In this document: one piece after another, positions 20,135 to 31,925 of the stretch
Numbering within the stretch: position 1 is the stretch's first letter
Layout of the letters: each line of letters opens with the position of its first letter
NCBI RefSeq assembly: GCF_950023065.1
Contig: NC_088678.1
Location: 12,204,580 to 12,268,579, forward strand
Direction of reading: 5' to 3'
DNA length: 64,000 nt
Origin: Planococcus citri
Lineage: Eukaryota > Arthropoda > Insecta > Hemiptera > Pseudococcidae
The notes under the pieces: generated by a model
The model's database searches: none
What the model was told of the DNA's origin: nothing
What the model saw: the letters and a program-made list of their open reading frames with translations, nothing else
Program-made: the position numbers and the translations under genes

Positions 20135-23100
20135 CTCAGAATCTTGTTTAAATAAGTACATATGGGTTGGCGATGGTTTAAGCCATTACATGGCGAGAGG
20201 CGAGACTGACTTAATGAAAGATTTACCCGATTATTTACGCGACCAAATGTCTCTCGAAGAATTAATTCGAAGATTAGTAAAAGCCGAATTCCCGGAAAAA
20301 TCACATTTCATATTGTCCGCTGGACAATTAGAATTCAATTATTCAAGAAAACCTTACCAAGTAATCGAACATCAATTAAGAGCGGTAACAGACTTATTGC
20401 TGGATAAGGGTGCGCAGAGTATAATATTACTATTCCCCCTTTTAAAACCTCGAACGCCAGACGAACTCGCAGTAAAACTGAATCGCTATGTTGATTTTAA
20501 AAATATTTACGTACGCGTGGCTAATACACCATACATTCGATTCTTATTTTTAGAAACAGAAATCGTACAGAGCAGGGGCAAGAATTTCTTACGACCACGA
20601 ATAGGACCAAATCGAGAACTTATACCTATTGAGGAAAAATTTCACTACATTCCAGCTTTAAAACGATATTTTCCATCAATTTCTGAATACCGCGATATTC
20701 GTAATGTACTTAATTCCGAAATAGCGAGGCTTGAACAATTTAGGACATTTGCTAGAGAATTACCTCATCTGCCTGAATCCGATGATGCGCCTTCAAATGA
20801 CGAAATGCCACAAAATCTCGAAGCGCAAGTATTTGAAATTTCACCAGTTAAAGAATTCGACGATTCACCTAATTTGAGCTCTAAACGGCCCAAATTGGAT
20901 AAAAAATTCAGAATTGCAATTCGAAATCGCCTTAATGAACTGGCATTATTCTCTAACCCAAATTCACCTACGATTGTAAGCATAGGCGATTTAGAAAATA
21001 AAGAAAACAATGAGAAATCATCGCTTCCAATAACTATTTCAGAACGAATTAAGCGCATAAAAACGCAACTTCCTAAGAAAAGACCCAATTTTGACTTCAT
21101 CGACGCAATCGATAATACTACTCTCAATGATGAGGAGCCTGATCCGGCAATCGCGTACCAATTAGTGACTCAAAAAACAAATGACCCTGCGTGTGTCATT
21201 CCTGTCATAGTTGGCTCGAGAAAAATTGCCTTACAACTCGATACAGGAGCTCTACCCAATGTATTATCAAAATTAATGATCAAAACATTTCTCGAAGAAT
21301 CTCCTACTTGGATAAAATTTATTCGATTACGACGACAAGTCCAACTAAAACTAGCCGATAATACAATTATTCAATCAGCAACTCATATCGTCGAGCTTAA
21401 AATGATACTCGGAAATGAGATGACTAAAGTACCATTCTATATTATCGACGCACCAGGCCAAACATTTATTATGGGCAGAATCTCAATGGACCATTTAAAA
21501 ATGACAGTAGATATCCATAAACGATATGCCAAATGTAGGCCAGAAATTGGTAAAAAATTCGTAATTCCGTTTATGCACCCAGACGAATTTCAAAGTGCAC
21601 TAACGGTATTTTCTTTAGGTATGAGTGATGAAGAATATGAGACATACTCGGAAGATATGTCTGATACTTATTACACCCTCACCGAGCAAGAAATAAATGA
21701 AGAGCGTAGATCAGCTCAAAGAACTTTTAAAGAAAATTTAAGATCTGACTTAAATTTAGCGGTCGAAAATGGATCAATAACAATTGAACAGGGGATCCAT
21801 GGCTTCGATAGACTGCAACATTTCGCCGACATTTTTGACCTCAACCCTGGTAAATACACAGGTGAACAGGTTAAGTTCAATTTTAAAGAAGGAGATGAAC
21901 ACCTAAAACCATGGCGAGGAGAAAAATTTCGACCAAGCAAAAAATTATTACCTGCTCTTCGAAAAGCGATAAATAAAATGCTCACTCTCGGCATAATAAA
22001 ATATTCTCACTCATGCTACATTAATACCTTAGCACCAGTTGTCAAAAAGAACGGAGATATTCGCCTCTGTTTAGATGCTGACGAACTTAATAAATTTCTA
22101 ATCAATGTTTTAACCGAGCCTAACACAATCGCAAGCATGCTTTATGACAATGCAGGCGATAAATTTTTCTGTACTCTCGATTTTACTGCTAGTTTCTGGC
22201 AGCTTGTACTTGATAAAGCATCACGACAATTCACCGCCTTCCAAGTTGAGGGGCAAGTGTACGAATTCATAAGGCTCCCTTATGGATTGAAAATTGCATC
22301 TGGGGAATCCGTACATGTGATAAATCAAGTAATCGATAATGAGGAAGGAATAACGAAATACGTAGATGACCTTAAAATATCTGGAACAACTTTCGAAGAA
22401 ACCCTACAAAGACTTGAAAAAGTTTTCATCTTAATTAGAGAGCACGGTTTAAAACTGAATCCTACAAAGACGCAATTTTTTAGAAATTGCGCAGATCATC
22501 TAGGCTTTGTAATCTCGAACCAAGGGATAGGAAAGCAAAGTGATAAGATTAAAAAACTCGAAGAATTCGAGAAAAAACATACTAAGCGAGGTAAATTTTC
22601 CCTAACAAAGAAAAACGACATTTTGGCTTTGGTAGGGAATACTGGACTTTATCGAGACTTCATCCCTCAATATTCACAAATTGTAAATCCAATATACCAC
22701 CTGACGAAAGGTGATGTGCCTGTTGAGTGGAAGGAAGAACAACAAAAAGCCTTTGAAAAGTTGAAAGCTGAGTTTAAGAAAGACTTTAAACTACAACAAG
22801 CTCCTAGGGAAGGAGATCTTTTCTTAGATACTCAGCTCTCAGAAGACTCAATGAACGGAGTACTTTTCTATATGGTTGAGAAGAAAAAACGAATAATAAT
22901 GTTCATCTCGATAGCTTTTAAAGACCACCAGAAAAATTTTACATTATTCGATCGAGAGATTATGTGTTTGGTGAAATGCATACAAAAACTCCAAATGTGG
23001 TTACATGGACGAAAAGTTCATGTAAGGTCAAATCTTCTGCCAATTGTTAATCGATTCCGCGAAATAGCACAAACTCATCGAAAAGCAGCTCACTGGATAA

Positions 23101-26042
23101 CTGTTTTAAACTGTTATGACATAATCTACGATATGAATTTTGCAAATAACACTCTATATAAAATCAAAGCACCCGAACTAGAAATCAATGCCATTGACGT
23201 CTCTGACAGTTCAAGCAGTGATGGGTCTGAAATGCCTGAAATTGAAACAACCGAATTTGAGACAGGAATTGAACCTTTTGAGCTCAAATTTCTCGCTGAA
23301 AATATTCCTGAACTTCACAAGCGTCTGAGAAACATTTCGCAATATCAACAAAATGATACTACTTGCAAAAGACTCATCGAAATACTCGAAGAAAAAATTC
23401 CTGCAAATTACAAAAAACAAAGAGATGCGCAGAAATTGAAATTATCGAAATTCGAAATCTTTATAAACGCTGAAGGACAGAAAATCTTGCTACGAAAGTT
23501 AGAAAATGGCACAAAAGTACCCTGTCTGCCAAATGCACTATTTTATGACACGGTAGACTACCTGCACTGCGCTTATGGCCATGTAGGGTCTGCAAAACTC
23601 GATACAATATTTCGACGAATTTATTATCATAACAACTCGTTAGCATATATTCGTGAAATTTGCAATATATGTATCATCTGTAAGGTCAATAAAAACTACG
23701 CAAATCATAAAACCCTTGAATATGCGCAGATTGAGGCATATTCTCTCGGCGATGTTCTATCAGTTGATTTGCTAGGACCTCTACCTGCGATGAAAAATGA
23801 TCCAAAGTATCTCCTAGTTGTAAAAGACGTTTTTACAAACCGAACATGGCTTAGAACATTGTTCAATATCAAAAAGAGATCAATTTGCCAACAAATGACC
23901 ACAGTAATCTTTGATATTGAAAGCCATAGAGTTAACATCAAGAAAATAATAACTGATAATGGATCACAATTTCTTTCAGACTTATGGACCAATTTACTCG
24001 AAAAACACCACATCCAAATAGCCCATACCAGCGCATATAACCCGCAGTCGTCATCAGTAGAAAGGACAATGCGATGGATAGGCGATAAATTACGAGTAAA
24101 AATAAACCAAAATCATGACCCATGGCGTTCTCATTTAGGCTGGCAAGACCTTATCTCCGAAATCGAAGACGAGTTAAATAATACACCTACGTCATTTGGT
24201 TTTAAGCCTAATGAGGCCTGGGGCATCGCAGATATTATCAGTTTGCAAATTCCTCAACCAGCTTCAAAATTCCAATTCAAAAAGGAATTAATTAAAATTC
24301 GCGAAAAAATAATTAAGCGCGAACTTCCTTCGGTGACATCTGAAAAATGTTTAGAAGAAACATTGAACCCTGATATTGACTTAATATTTGACACTGATGG
24401 ATATGTCAGAGTCACAGCGGATGGAGCTTGCTCCAAAAATGGCGATGCAAATGCCATCGCTGGAATCGGAATCTGTTTTGCTCCGGACTCAATTTTGAAT
24501 ATCTCTGAGCGCATAACACACGCTGAATATCAACTTTCCAACAATCTTGCTGAATTAATAGCAATTCAAACTGCTCTTCAAATACTACATCATAATGAAA
24601 TCACAAAGGTGAAATTATTGAGTGACTCGAATTACGCTATAAAAGCATTAAATAATACTTGTTCACTGTGGCAGGCCAATAATTGGAAAAATTCTCGTAA
24701 CAAGCCTCTACACCATGAACATCTCTTCAAAGAAATACTTGAACTTAAGAAAGAATTCGACAACGTTGAATTTATCCATGTCTTCGCGAGAAAACATGAA
24801 TTCACAAATATCATCGCTGACTCTCTGGCTAAAAAAGCTGTTTATACTGTAGAACAACATAGACAAAAAATCGATGAGATGAATTCACGTCAAGTTATAG
24901 AGACTTTTATTCGTGAAAAGAGAAGATTGAAAAAGATTGAGGAAGAATATGCCTTCAATAAAGCCCATCCTGACCCTACCTTTTTTCAGAAAGGAGATTG
25001 GGTCTTAATGACAAACCATCGTCAGTCTTCTTATGAAAAAAGAACTTCTGGTAAACTTTACGAAAAGAAAACTGGCCCATTTATTGTAGTACAGCGAAAT
25101 GGCCACAATTGTTATTTATTGAAAGCCACTGATGAGTCTGAGACTGATAGAGTCGCAAACATTCGCCAATTAACCTTATTTATCACTCAAGATAATCTGG
25201 AAAAACTAAGGAGCGAAGCTTGTCTCAAATCTAGTATTGATTTGCGCTCACTTGAGCAGCGAATTAAAGAATTTTTAACCGATTATCAAAACAAGTCGGA
25301 ATCAGAGGACGAAGATGACGAGTCAACTCCTGATTCAGACCATGACGATGATAGGGCGATTGTAATAAGCAAGAAAGATTTTAAGAAAGCCTCCGAAGCA
25401 GTACTTAAAGAAGTCGTGAAAACAGCACGTGAAAAGCGTGCTGAGGAACGAAATTTGCGTTCTGCTACGACACAAGCTACGAAACAAGTGCCGAAAAATT
25501 CAACTCTCTCAGAACCCCAACCTTCAACTTCAGGGGCACAAGAGGACCCTCCTAAAAAGAAAAGAGGTCGCCCTCGCAAACAGAGAATAGTTGATTTTGG
25601 CTCGCAGGAAACTATATCAACTCGCGCTAGTAGTCAGGACAGCCAAAGTAGCCAAGAAATCTACGACGAGATATTTTTAGACTCTGCTGATAATGTACTT
25701 GAAACTGAGCTTCAGAACGCTCAAAATCCACTAGATACCCCACCTGACTCTGCGCTAATAGACACACAGCCAACTGTCTCTCAACCGAAAGAAACCTCGA
25801 ACAAACGAGGTAATGGGGCAAAAACTCAAAGGTCAACGTCCCTACCAACACGGAGACACTCAGAAAGAGTCGCAGCGCGATTACGTCCGAGACCAGCTCC
25901 ACACTGGAAAAAACAACTTGAAGCGAAGTTTCTCAACTACGTGTCAGACAGTGATCAAGAACCCTATGCTCGATTTTTTGAAATGGTTCCAGATGAAAAA
26001 TCTGACAATGAAGAAAAATCAACAAAATCACACAAAAAATAA
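20085..26042 (+). CDS. pol: Pol polyprotein, copy 2
   Basis: The domain order and catalytic residues are the same as copy 1; the first in-frame ATG is 20190. Only two differences were seen over nearly 6 kb: a silent A/G at 20825 and a G-to-A at 24568 that replaces Arg with Gln in the second RNase H, five residues after its catalytic Glu. That residue lies in the helix carrying the Glu, and its effect is unclear. All catalytic residues of protease, reverse transcriptase, integrase and the second RNase H remain. The low divergence and intact frame indicate recent activity. Confidence 0.93.
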   Translation, partial: RQPLGSQGATPSASSAPSESCLNKYIWVGDGLSHYMARGETDLMKDLPDYLRDQMSLEELIRRLVKAEFPEKSHFILSAGQLEFNYSRKPYQVIEHQLRAVTDLLLDKGAQSIILLFPLLKPRTPDELAVKLNRYVDFKNIYVRVANTPYIRFLFLETEIVQSRGKNFLRPRIGPNRELIPIEEKFHYIPALKRYFPSISEYRDIRNVLNSEIARLEQFRTFARELPHLPESDDAPSNDEMPQNLEAQVFEISPVKEFDDSPNLSSKRPKLDKKFRIAIRNRLNELALFSNPNSPTIVSIGDLENKENNEKSSLPITISERIKRIKTQLPKKRPNFDFIDAIDNTTLNDEEPDPAIAYQLVTQKTNDPACVIPVIVGSRKIALQLDTGALPNVLSKLMIKTFLEESPTWIKFIRLRRQVQLKLADNTIIQSATHIVELKMILGNEMTKVPFYIIDAPGQTFIMGRISMDHLKMTVDIHKRYAKCRPEIGKKFVIPFMHPDEFQSALTVFSLGMSDEEYETYSEDMSDTYYTLTEQEINEERRSAQRTFKENLRSDLNLAVENGSITIEQGIHGFDRLQHFADIFDLNPGKYTGEQVKFNFKEGDEHLKPWRGEKFRPSKKLLPALRKAINKMLTLGIIKYSHSCYINTLAPVVKKNGDIRLCLDADELNKFLINVLTEPNTIASMLYDNAGDKFFCTLDFTASFWQLVLDKASRQFTAFQVEGQVYEFIRLPYGLKIASGESVHVINQVIDNEEGITKYVDDLKISGTTFEETLQRLEKVFILIREHGLKLNPTKTQFFRNCADHLGFVISNQGIGKQSDKIKKLEEFEKKHTKRGKFSLTKKNDILALVGNTGLYRDFIPQYSQIVNPIYHLTKGDVPVEWKEEQQKAFEKLKAEFKKDFKLQQAPREGDLFLDTQLSEDSMNGVLFYMVEKKKRIIMFISIAFKDHQKNFTLFDREIMCLVKCIQKLQMWLHGRKVHVRSNLLPIVNRFREIAQTHRKAAHWITVLNCYDIIYDMNFANNTLYKIKAPELEINAIDVSDSSSSDGSEMPEIETTEFETGIEPFELKFLAENIPELHKRLRNISQYQQNDTTCKRLIEILEEKIPANYKKQRDAQKLKLSKFEIFINAEGQKILLRKLENGTKVPCLPNALFYDTVDYLHCAYGHVGSAKLDTIFRRIYYHNNSLAYIREICNICIICKVNKNYANHKTLEYAQIEAYSLGDVLSVDLLGPLPAMKNDPKYLLVVKDVFTNRTWLRTLFNIKKRSICQQMTTVIFDIESHRVNIKKIITDNGSQFLSDLWTNLLEKHHIQIAHTSAYNPQSSSVERTMRWIGDKLRVKINQNHDPWRSHLGWQDLISEIEDELNNTPTSFGFKPNEAWGIADIISLQIPQPASKFQFKKELIKIREKIIKRELPSVTSEKCLEETLNPDIDLIFDTDGYVRVTADGACSKNGDANAIAGIGICFAPDSILNISERITHAEYQLSNNLAELIAIQTALQILHHNEITKVKLLSDSNYAIKALNNTCSLWQANNWKNSRNKPLHHEHLFKEILELKKEFDNVEFIHVFARKHEFTNIIADSLAKKAVYTVEQHRQKIDEMNSRQVIETFIREKRRLKKIEEEYAFNKAHPDPTFFQKGDWVLMTNHRQSSYEKRTSGKLYEKKTGPFIVVQRNGHNCYLLKATDESETDRVANIRQLTLFITQDNLEKLRSEACLKSSIDLRSLEQRIKEFLTDYQNKSESEDEDDESTPDSDHDDDRAIVISKKDFKKASEAVLKEVVKTAREKRAEERNLRSATTQATKQVPKNSTLSEPQPSTSGAQEDPPKKKRGRPRKQRIVDFGSQETISTRASSQDSQSSQEIYDEIFLDSADNVLETELQNAQNPLDTPPDSALIDTQPTVSQPKETSNKRGNGAKTQRSTSLPTRRHSERVAARLRPRPAPHWKKQLEAKFLNYVSDSDQEPYARFFEMVPDEKSDNEEKSTKSHKK

Positions 26043-26052
26043 ATACATCACC

Positions 26053-26174
26053 GTTTAGGGAATGAGTAAACTTTCCGTCATATGTCCCATCTCACTTCCT
26101 AAACAACAAAACTAAACAAAAATCACCTAGGAGGTGCATAAATTTCTATCATATGTCCCAATGTACTTCCTAGG
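26053..26174 (+). promoter_or_regulatory. Twin covarying RNA hairpins after pol, copy 2
   Basis: These are identical to the copy 1 pair: hairpin 1 at 26053-26104 and hairpin 2 at 26126-26174. Conservation between the copies is uninformative because they are so young; the evidence for structure is the covariation between the two hairpins. Confidence 0.62.
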
Positions 26175-28145
26175 CTATAAAAAAACGCATCTGAATATCT
26201 CAAAATTATACAAAATTTTATCCCAAAGCGCTTTCAAATTAAACCAACTTATGTCTCGCCAAGAGCGATTCATAACGACGAATTGTAAAAATAAAAATGT
26301 ACAGTTTAGCTTAAAAAATCCACTTATGTACAGACCTCGAGTTAAAAATACTTAACACATTTTTGTATCCTTTCTAATCGAGCCGAAATACACACGATAC
26401 TTGTACTATAGAGTACAAGCGTTGTGAAGACGCGAAAAACATTTGCCTTAATTGTAAGTGCGTATAATTAGTCTCCCCTTTTAAGTAAAACACTCAAGTC
26501 GTGTAAAAATCAGACTACCCCAAAATGAACACACTTCTAATGTAATAGGTAAACAAACACGACCTAGCACACGCATCGTGTATGAGTAAAAACGCCGCTA
26601 ACGACTGATTTATTGCTCTAGTTCATTACCCCTGCGACAAGGTAGAGTAGTAAGATGCAACGACGACCTTGCATTCGTCAAAACACCGCGCCGAGGCAGA
26701 TGCAACAGCTGATGCATCAATACGTCACTATAACACCCAAACAAATACTCATACACTACATTTTCGTGATTTCATAATAAATAAATAGAGGAAAACAAAT
26801 ACGCTTCTAGTCTTATTCGCACCCAATTTGCAATACTCTATTTTTTCTCATAATCCTTTCATCTCTCACCTTTTTTCTCGCAATAGTTAAAAAATCGTAA
26901 CATTCCATTAGAACCCTTCTCGTAAAAATATTCCAGATTTCCAGATCCCTTTTTATTTGGTGTCGTGTATTTAACACGAGCACATTTAAGTTAGACATAG
27001 GGTAAGATAGCTTTATTATAAGTGAGGTGAAAAAAGATCACTCTTAGAAGTGTTAGGACATGGCATTTACCGCCACGAGCGGTAAATACACAGCCGCAAC
27101 ACTTTGATGCCTATATTAGTCGAAAGTACCTGTGATATTAGTTAAGTAATTTTTCAACAACTTATCAGTCTCTCTTCATCGCGCATCAATATAACCAAGT
27201 GCTAGAAGATAGAAAACAGATCCTTTTATACTCAAAATAAAAATTACGCAAGAGATTTAGAAACTCGAGATGAGTATGAATATGATACCAGAATCGATGA
27301 AAAATTAACTACAAAGTAACACCGGCAGCTAAAAGAATACACCGTCATATATCATGCATGCTAGAAGCATGCATTATACAGACGATGTATTTTATTAAAA
27401 TCATCTTTAGCAAAAATGAAAATGTACACAAACACCAGGCACACAGCTTGGCCATTTGATCTGATGTCTTATATCTCCGACACACACTTCGCACCTCGTT
27501 CTTCTTCTCAAAAGTACCGAATAAGGATAAAGCGCAGATGAACCACTTACAGATTTATAGAAACCTCTTCAATTTAAAAAGCAATAAGAATTACGACACA
27601 CCGACATCGCCGCTATATTTCTGTTGCCTTTTTCTCCGTCGATATTACCATTATCTCACTCAACTACCACCTCATCCTTAATTACTCATCAACAAATTTG
27701 TCTTAAAAACACACACGCTTTTAATTCCCATACACTGAGGTGGGGTTTAATTTCTAAAATCCATCTGCAATATCCGAAAAAGCGAACCAAAGGCGATACT
27801 CTTGCTCAGACTTAAGATTATTCTATTTTGTGTCGACTTCGAATCAACATCTCAAGGATCTACTAGCGGTGAGTCTGCAACTTTATTATTTTCCGATTCG
27901 GTACTTACAATTAGAATTGCTTACTTTTTACAACAAGTGTTTGATCTCGTCTAGCCCATCTAATAGTGGATTAGCCAGATCAATTTTTTGCATTTTTTAT
28001 TTTTATATCGACCTCGCGAGTGTCCGCGGACCTTGTCTATACCAGAGTTTTCAAAAATTTTAATTCGTCACCTTCTTTAAATTTTCTTTCAATTTCCGAA
28101 ATTCTCATCTGGAATTTGGGATTTAAGTCCTAACAAACTCCAACG
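26175..28145 (+). other. Non-coding pol-ORF3 spacer, copy 2
   Basis: It contains the same hairpins as copy 1 (27065-27087 and 27354-27374) and no credible gene. One transversion relative to copy 1 lies at 28044 (C in copy 1, A here). Confidence 0.5.
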
Positions 28146-29996
28146 ATGTCATACTACGAGCTAATTTGTGACAGCTGTAAGCTTCCACTTGCATTGCATG
28201 GTCCGTTCTGCGCGACGGACAGGGATCCGCTACACAGGGATATGATACATAGGGATCCGATACATATCACTACCTGTAGACACTTATATCACTATGGGTG
28301 TATATACCGAATTTATACCGAATCCACGATCATAAATGATCGTCAAACACGAATTGTGCTTTGCCTACATCCAGGATGCAACCGTCCAATTAGCGGAACC
28401 GATTTTCATCTAGTTGAACATACTATTCGCATCTTCCAATGTACCCAAAATGACAATAGAATACAATCCCTGTTAAATAGACTGTCAGTGCAAAGGGACT
28501 ACATTACCCGCGTCAAATCAACCCTGAGCTCCGAAAATGTGACTCTCAGAGCACAACTTGAGGACCAACACAGAAATTTCCAAAATTTGCAAAGTAGATA
28601 CGATATGTTACTGGACCAACAAATTGAGAATTTATTCTCGACAATTCGTCCACGCATAACCCAAAATCCATCTGCTCATAGCAGCACATCGACTTCTTCT
28701 TACACACCCCCGACTTCGACGACGAATTCGGCTCTAAATCCGATTCTGTCCACATCGGGAATCAATCTCAGGCAACCCCCTATTTTTCAGTGCAATATTG
28801 TACCACTGCGACCTGCACCTCCTTCAACCCCAATACCTACACCGAATTTCGCTCATACAATTCAACACGATCCTTTGACGAATACAATGCGTCCTCAAGA
28901 CGAGGTGTATTGTGAGGTCACTGAACCCGAAACTCCACAGGAACCCATACCGTCTACTTCTTCATGGAACTCCCCTGGCACGAGCCAGCGAATCACACGA
29001 TCTTCGAATCGCGTAATTATTCGCCCTAATAGAGCTAAAAAACCTCCCCCAAAAATGAAAAAAGGCACATCCGCCGAACGAGGATTGTATCATCGTCGGT
29101 ATCGTCTTCGATTCGGTACAAACTCCAGTGAATTACTCCCTTTCTATCCGCTCAATTCTTACCCCCATTATTACACCGCGGCTGGCTATGAGCTCGCCGA
29201 GGAGTTATATGTCGTCGTATTTTTCGCACATAATATTCTTATACTCGGTGATGGACACGCAAATGGTATTGTACGATACCTGGGCATGTCTAGGCCATAC
29301 GAATCGTTAATAAATAACGAAATATACAGGCAGGACCTTTTGGCCTCTGACTTGTTACGTTACTTGGAGACATTTGAGAAACTCCCGAGACAAATAATGA
29401 TTGCCATAGGAACCTTCGATGCTCTCCGCTCTACTCCATACGGCGAATTCTTCAATAATATCCAAGTGCTTTGCCTTTTCTTACGAAGACGCCAAGTCGC
29501 TGAATTGATCATTATGCCATTAGTCCCACATTCAAATCTTCACAGCGACTCCGTAGCACTGATTAATCGCGCCCTATCGTATGATTGGGAACGAATTTTC
29601 GGCGGACGGATCACGCGAATTCCCCAAATTTTCGAAAATCTACACGAACGGACCGCCGGTTGGAACCAAAGCGGTCCATTCTACCCGCCCCCGATGTATC
29701 ATCACACTGTGAGAGCCCTAAAAACCCGATTCATTCCCAACATTTTACGTAGGGACAACTTAACGCTATCACAGCCACCTCCGAACCGCAGCCCTGTGCC
29801 TCTCCCACAACACACAGTATCCACCACAGGTCTCGACTTAAGCGTGCCAAGAGTCGTTTTAACACCTGTACAAATAGTCCAGAATACACCCACTCTCCGA
29901 CCCATTGCTCCTCGTCCTACCGTCATTACACCCGCTCCAGTTTCGCAGAATCTGTCAACCCTTTCCACCTCATCTTCCCACAGGATGATCAAATAG
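28146..29996 (+). CDS. ORF3: RING-like, coiled coil, SGNH-like, copy 2
   Basis: Architecture is as in copy 1. Seven nucleotide differences fall in this ORF, six of them amino-acid changing: Gln to Arg near residue 69, Glu to Lys near 123, Pro to Leu near 201, Arg to Gln near 416, Ala to Val near 441 and Asn to Ser near 509. None hits the RING-like ligands or the SGNH-like blocks. The frame is intact. With no secretion signal it is probably cytoplasmic or nuclear; ubiquitin-ligase activity is possible from the RING-like fold but unproven. Confidence 0.85.
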   Translation: MSYYELICDSCKLPLALHGPFCATDRDPLHRDMIHRDPIHITTCRHLYHYGCIYRIYTESTIINDRQTRIVLCLHPGCNRPISGTDFHLVEHTIRIFQCTQNDNRIQSLLNRLSVQRDYITRVKSTLSSENVTLRAQLEDQHRNFQNLQSRYDMLLDQQIENLFSTIRPRITQNPSAHSSTSTSSYTPPTSTTNSALNPILSTSGINLRQPPIFQCNIVPLRPAPPSTPIPTPNFAHTIQHDPLTNTMRPQDEVYCEVTEPETPQEPIPSTSSWNSPGTSQRITRSSNRVIIRPNRAKKPPPKMKKGTSAERGLYHRRYRLRFGTNSSELLPFYPLNSYPHYYTAAGYELAEELYVVVFFAHNILILGDGHANGIVRYLGMSRPYESLINNEIYRQDLLASDLLRYLETFEKLPRQIMIAIGTFDALRSTPYGEFFNNIQVLCLFLRRRQVAELIIMPLVPHSNLHSDSVALINRALSYDWERIFGGRITRIPQIFENLHERTAGWNQSGPFYPPPMYHHTVRALKTRFIPNILRRDNLTLSQPPPNRSPVPLPQHTVSTTGLDLSVPRVVLTPVQIVQNTPTLRPIAPRPTVITPAPVSQNLSTLSTSSSHRMIK

Positions 29997-30337
29997 TACC
30001 CTCTTCATCCGATGACACTCAAAACGTTGGAAAATTAGGAAAATTGCGCCGTATAGAGCGGCGTAAACACCTCGCGGAGGTCGATACAGAAGTTCGTAAC
30101 GTTAGGCGTCGCACTGATCGTATTATGAAAATCGTCGAAGAGGCGATTCAAACCGTCGAAAGAAAAAGTATGCCGATATTAACCGCTGAGGGCGAAGACC
30201 CCCAGCCGTCTACTTCTGCTTACAGGAACCAGGATCCTCCAGTACTACACCCAGAGTCATCCACACAGTCGTGGGCGGAGGAGGCCGATAACGAGGACAG
30301 CGATCATAACGACGACTCAACTGATAAAAATGAATGA
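29753..30337 (+). CDS. Overlapping -1-frame ORF after ORF3, copy 2
   Basis: This is the same open frame as at 11395-11979, overlapping the end of ORF3 by 243 nt and encoding a basic then acidic charged peptide. It remains open in both copies, which is weak support because the copies are nearly identical. Confidence 0.38.
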   Translation, partial: GQLNAITATSEPQPCASPTTHSIHHRSRLKRAKSRFNTCTNSPEYTHSPTHCSSSYRHYTRSSFAESVNPFHLIFPQDDQIVPSSSDDTQNVGKLGKLRRIERRKHLAEVDTEVRNVRRRTDRIMKIVEEAIQTVERKSMPILTAEGEDPQPSTSAYRNQDPPVLHPESSTQSWAEEADNEDSDHNDDSTDKNE

Positions 30338-31903
30338 CAACCAAAACGTAAAAAAAGTGGACAAGTACACTGCGACGTCTCGTAATATCTAATTATAATC
30401 ATTTCTTTATTTCCTAATTATAACTTAGACTTAATATAGCGTTAGAAAAATAATGACTTTACAGGGAACAAAAAATCAAAAATCAAAAGTAAGTATTTAT
30501 AGAAAATCTCACTAATAAATTTCTCTCCCATAGAATCAAAGAAAACCAAAAACCAAATCGCAGCGCTGATAGACGCGACGACATTACAGCTACGATTCCG
30601 ATCTTATGACCGACGTTACTATTCCAATATACAACCGATCGATGACATATTTTTTCACACTCATCACAACTCTTTACTACAATACTTAATCAACTCAAGT
30701 ATTATTTTTCTGCATTTCTACAAAATTCAAAACTATATTCTTATGTACATGTAATAATATTGGCGATGCTATATCCTTATAGTTTACTATATGCTAGACA
30801 ATTAGGTTATTTTTGCATTTTATTCATACTCTGCATTCCTATTGCAATATCCACTTGCATTTATGTTATAATTACTTTTTACTTTTATGCTATAATTTTT
30901 TGCATTTTTTCTACTCTCAAACATTTCACAACTATGTACATACCTTCGAGTAATTTTAAGCTAAATTTTGACACTGTGCCCAAAATTCTGACTTCTTTCT
31001 CAGTAGAATTTTCTCCAATACTTCGAATACAGGGTGATGAAAACTCTGCATTTTTTCAATTTTTTCAATTTTCGACTCATCTTACCATATTGAAATTTGG
31101 GATTCTAAAAATTTTTTTTTCTCAAAAATCGCAGTATGACCTAGGATTGTAATAGGTAGAATAAAAAATAGGTACATAAACATCGCAATAGAAAAACTAT
31201 CGACCTTTTTATACTCGTCATACCTGCAAACCACTCAAAATAAAACTTCGATAATTTTATTTCTACAATCTATAGGCTAAATCACGCTCATTGACCAAGA
31301 ACAGTCTCGCTGGCAGAATACGTACCTACAAATACGTATTTCTTCTAAATTGTTAGGAAAACCTTCTTGATCAAACCCTTACGACGTCGAATTTGGCTAT
31401 CTATATAAAAAAAAAAAAAAAAAAAAAAAAAAACATAAAAGAGGACTCTTCTGAACTCTAAATTTTCTTATAGGGCCTCCACTAAAAATCGTTACCATTT
31501 TCGGAACCTGTCAATAATTGCTATTACAATAACGATGTACCCTTTGATTAATGGTCACTTGCTGGTGTCTATTTCGTATGCTTGGCTAGCATTTTCTACT
31601 ATTTATTGAGTCAAATACTCACACCAACTCATATGTCTGTCACCTACGATTGGTTGAAAATACCATATCACTTAGTTCTGTCGTGAACTTTCAAACTTCA
31701 CTCAGAAATGCGCCAATTCAGCTCGAGGGCTCAGCATTCAGCAAGTTGATTCACATCATATCGTGGTACGAAAATTGATAGCATTATTTTTTGAAACTCC
31801 CAGCCTTCGCATTCTCATCTCAAAAAATTTGTCTCCTCTTATTATCCTGCAGATCAACGCAGTAAAGTACGAAGGGGCAGGGTGAGTGCATCCTCCCTTA
31901 TTT
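30338..31903 (+). other. Non-coding 3' tail of copy 2
   Basis: This matches 11980-13542, with a poly-A run three bases longer and four substitutions (30891, 31148, 31491, 31648). No gene is supported. Confidence 0.5.
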
Positions 31904-31925
31904 AGGAAGGGAGGGGGGAGGGGGG
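31904..31925 (+). promoter_or_regulatory. Polypurine tract, copy 2
   Basis: The 22-nt purine run is identical to the one at 13543-13564 and directly precedes the terminal LTR. Confidence 0.75.
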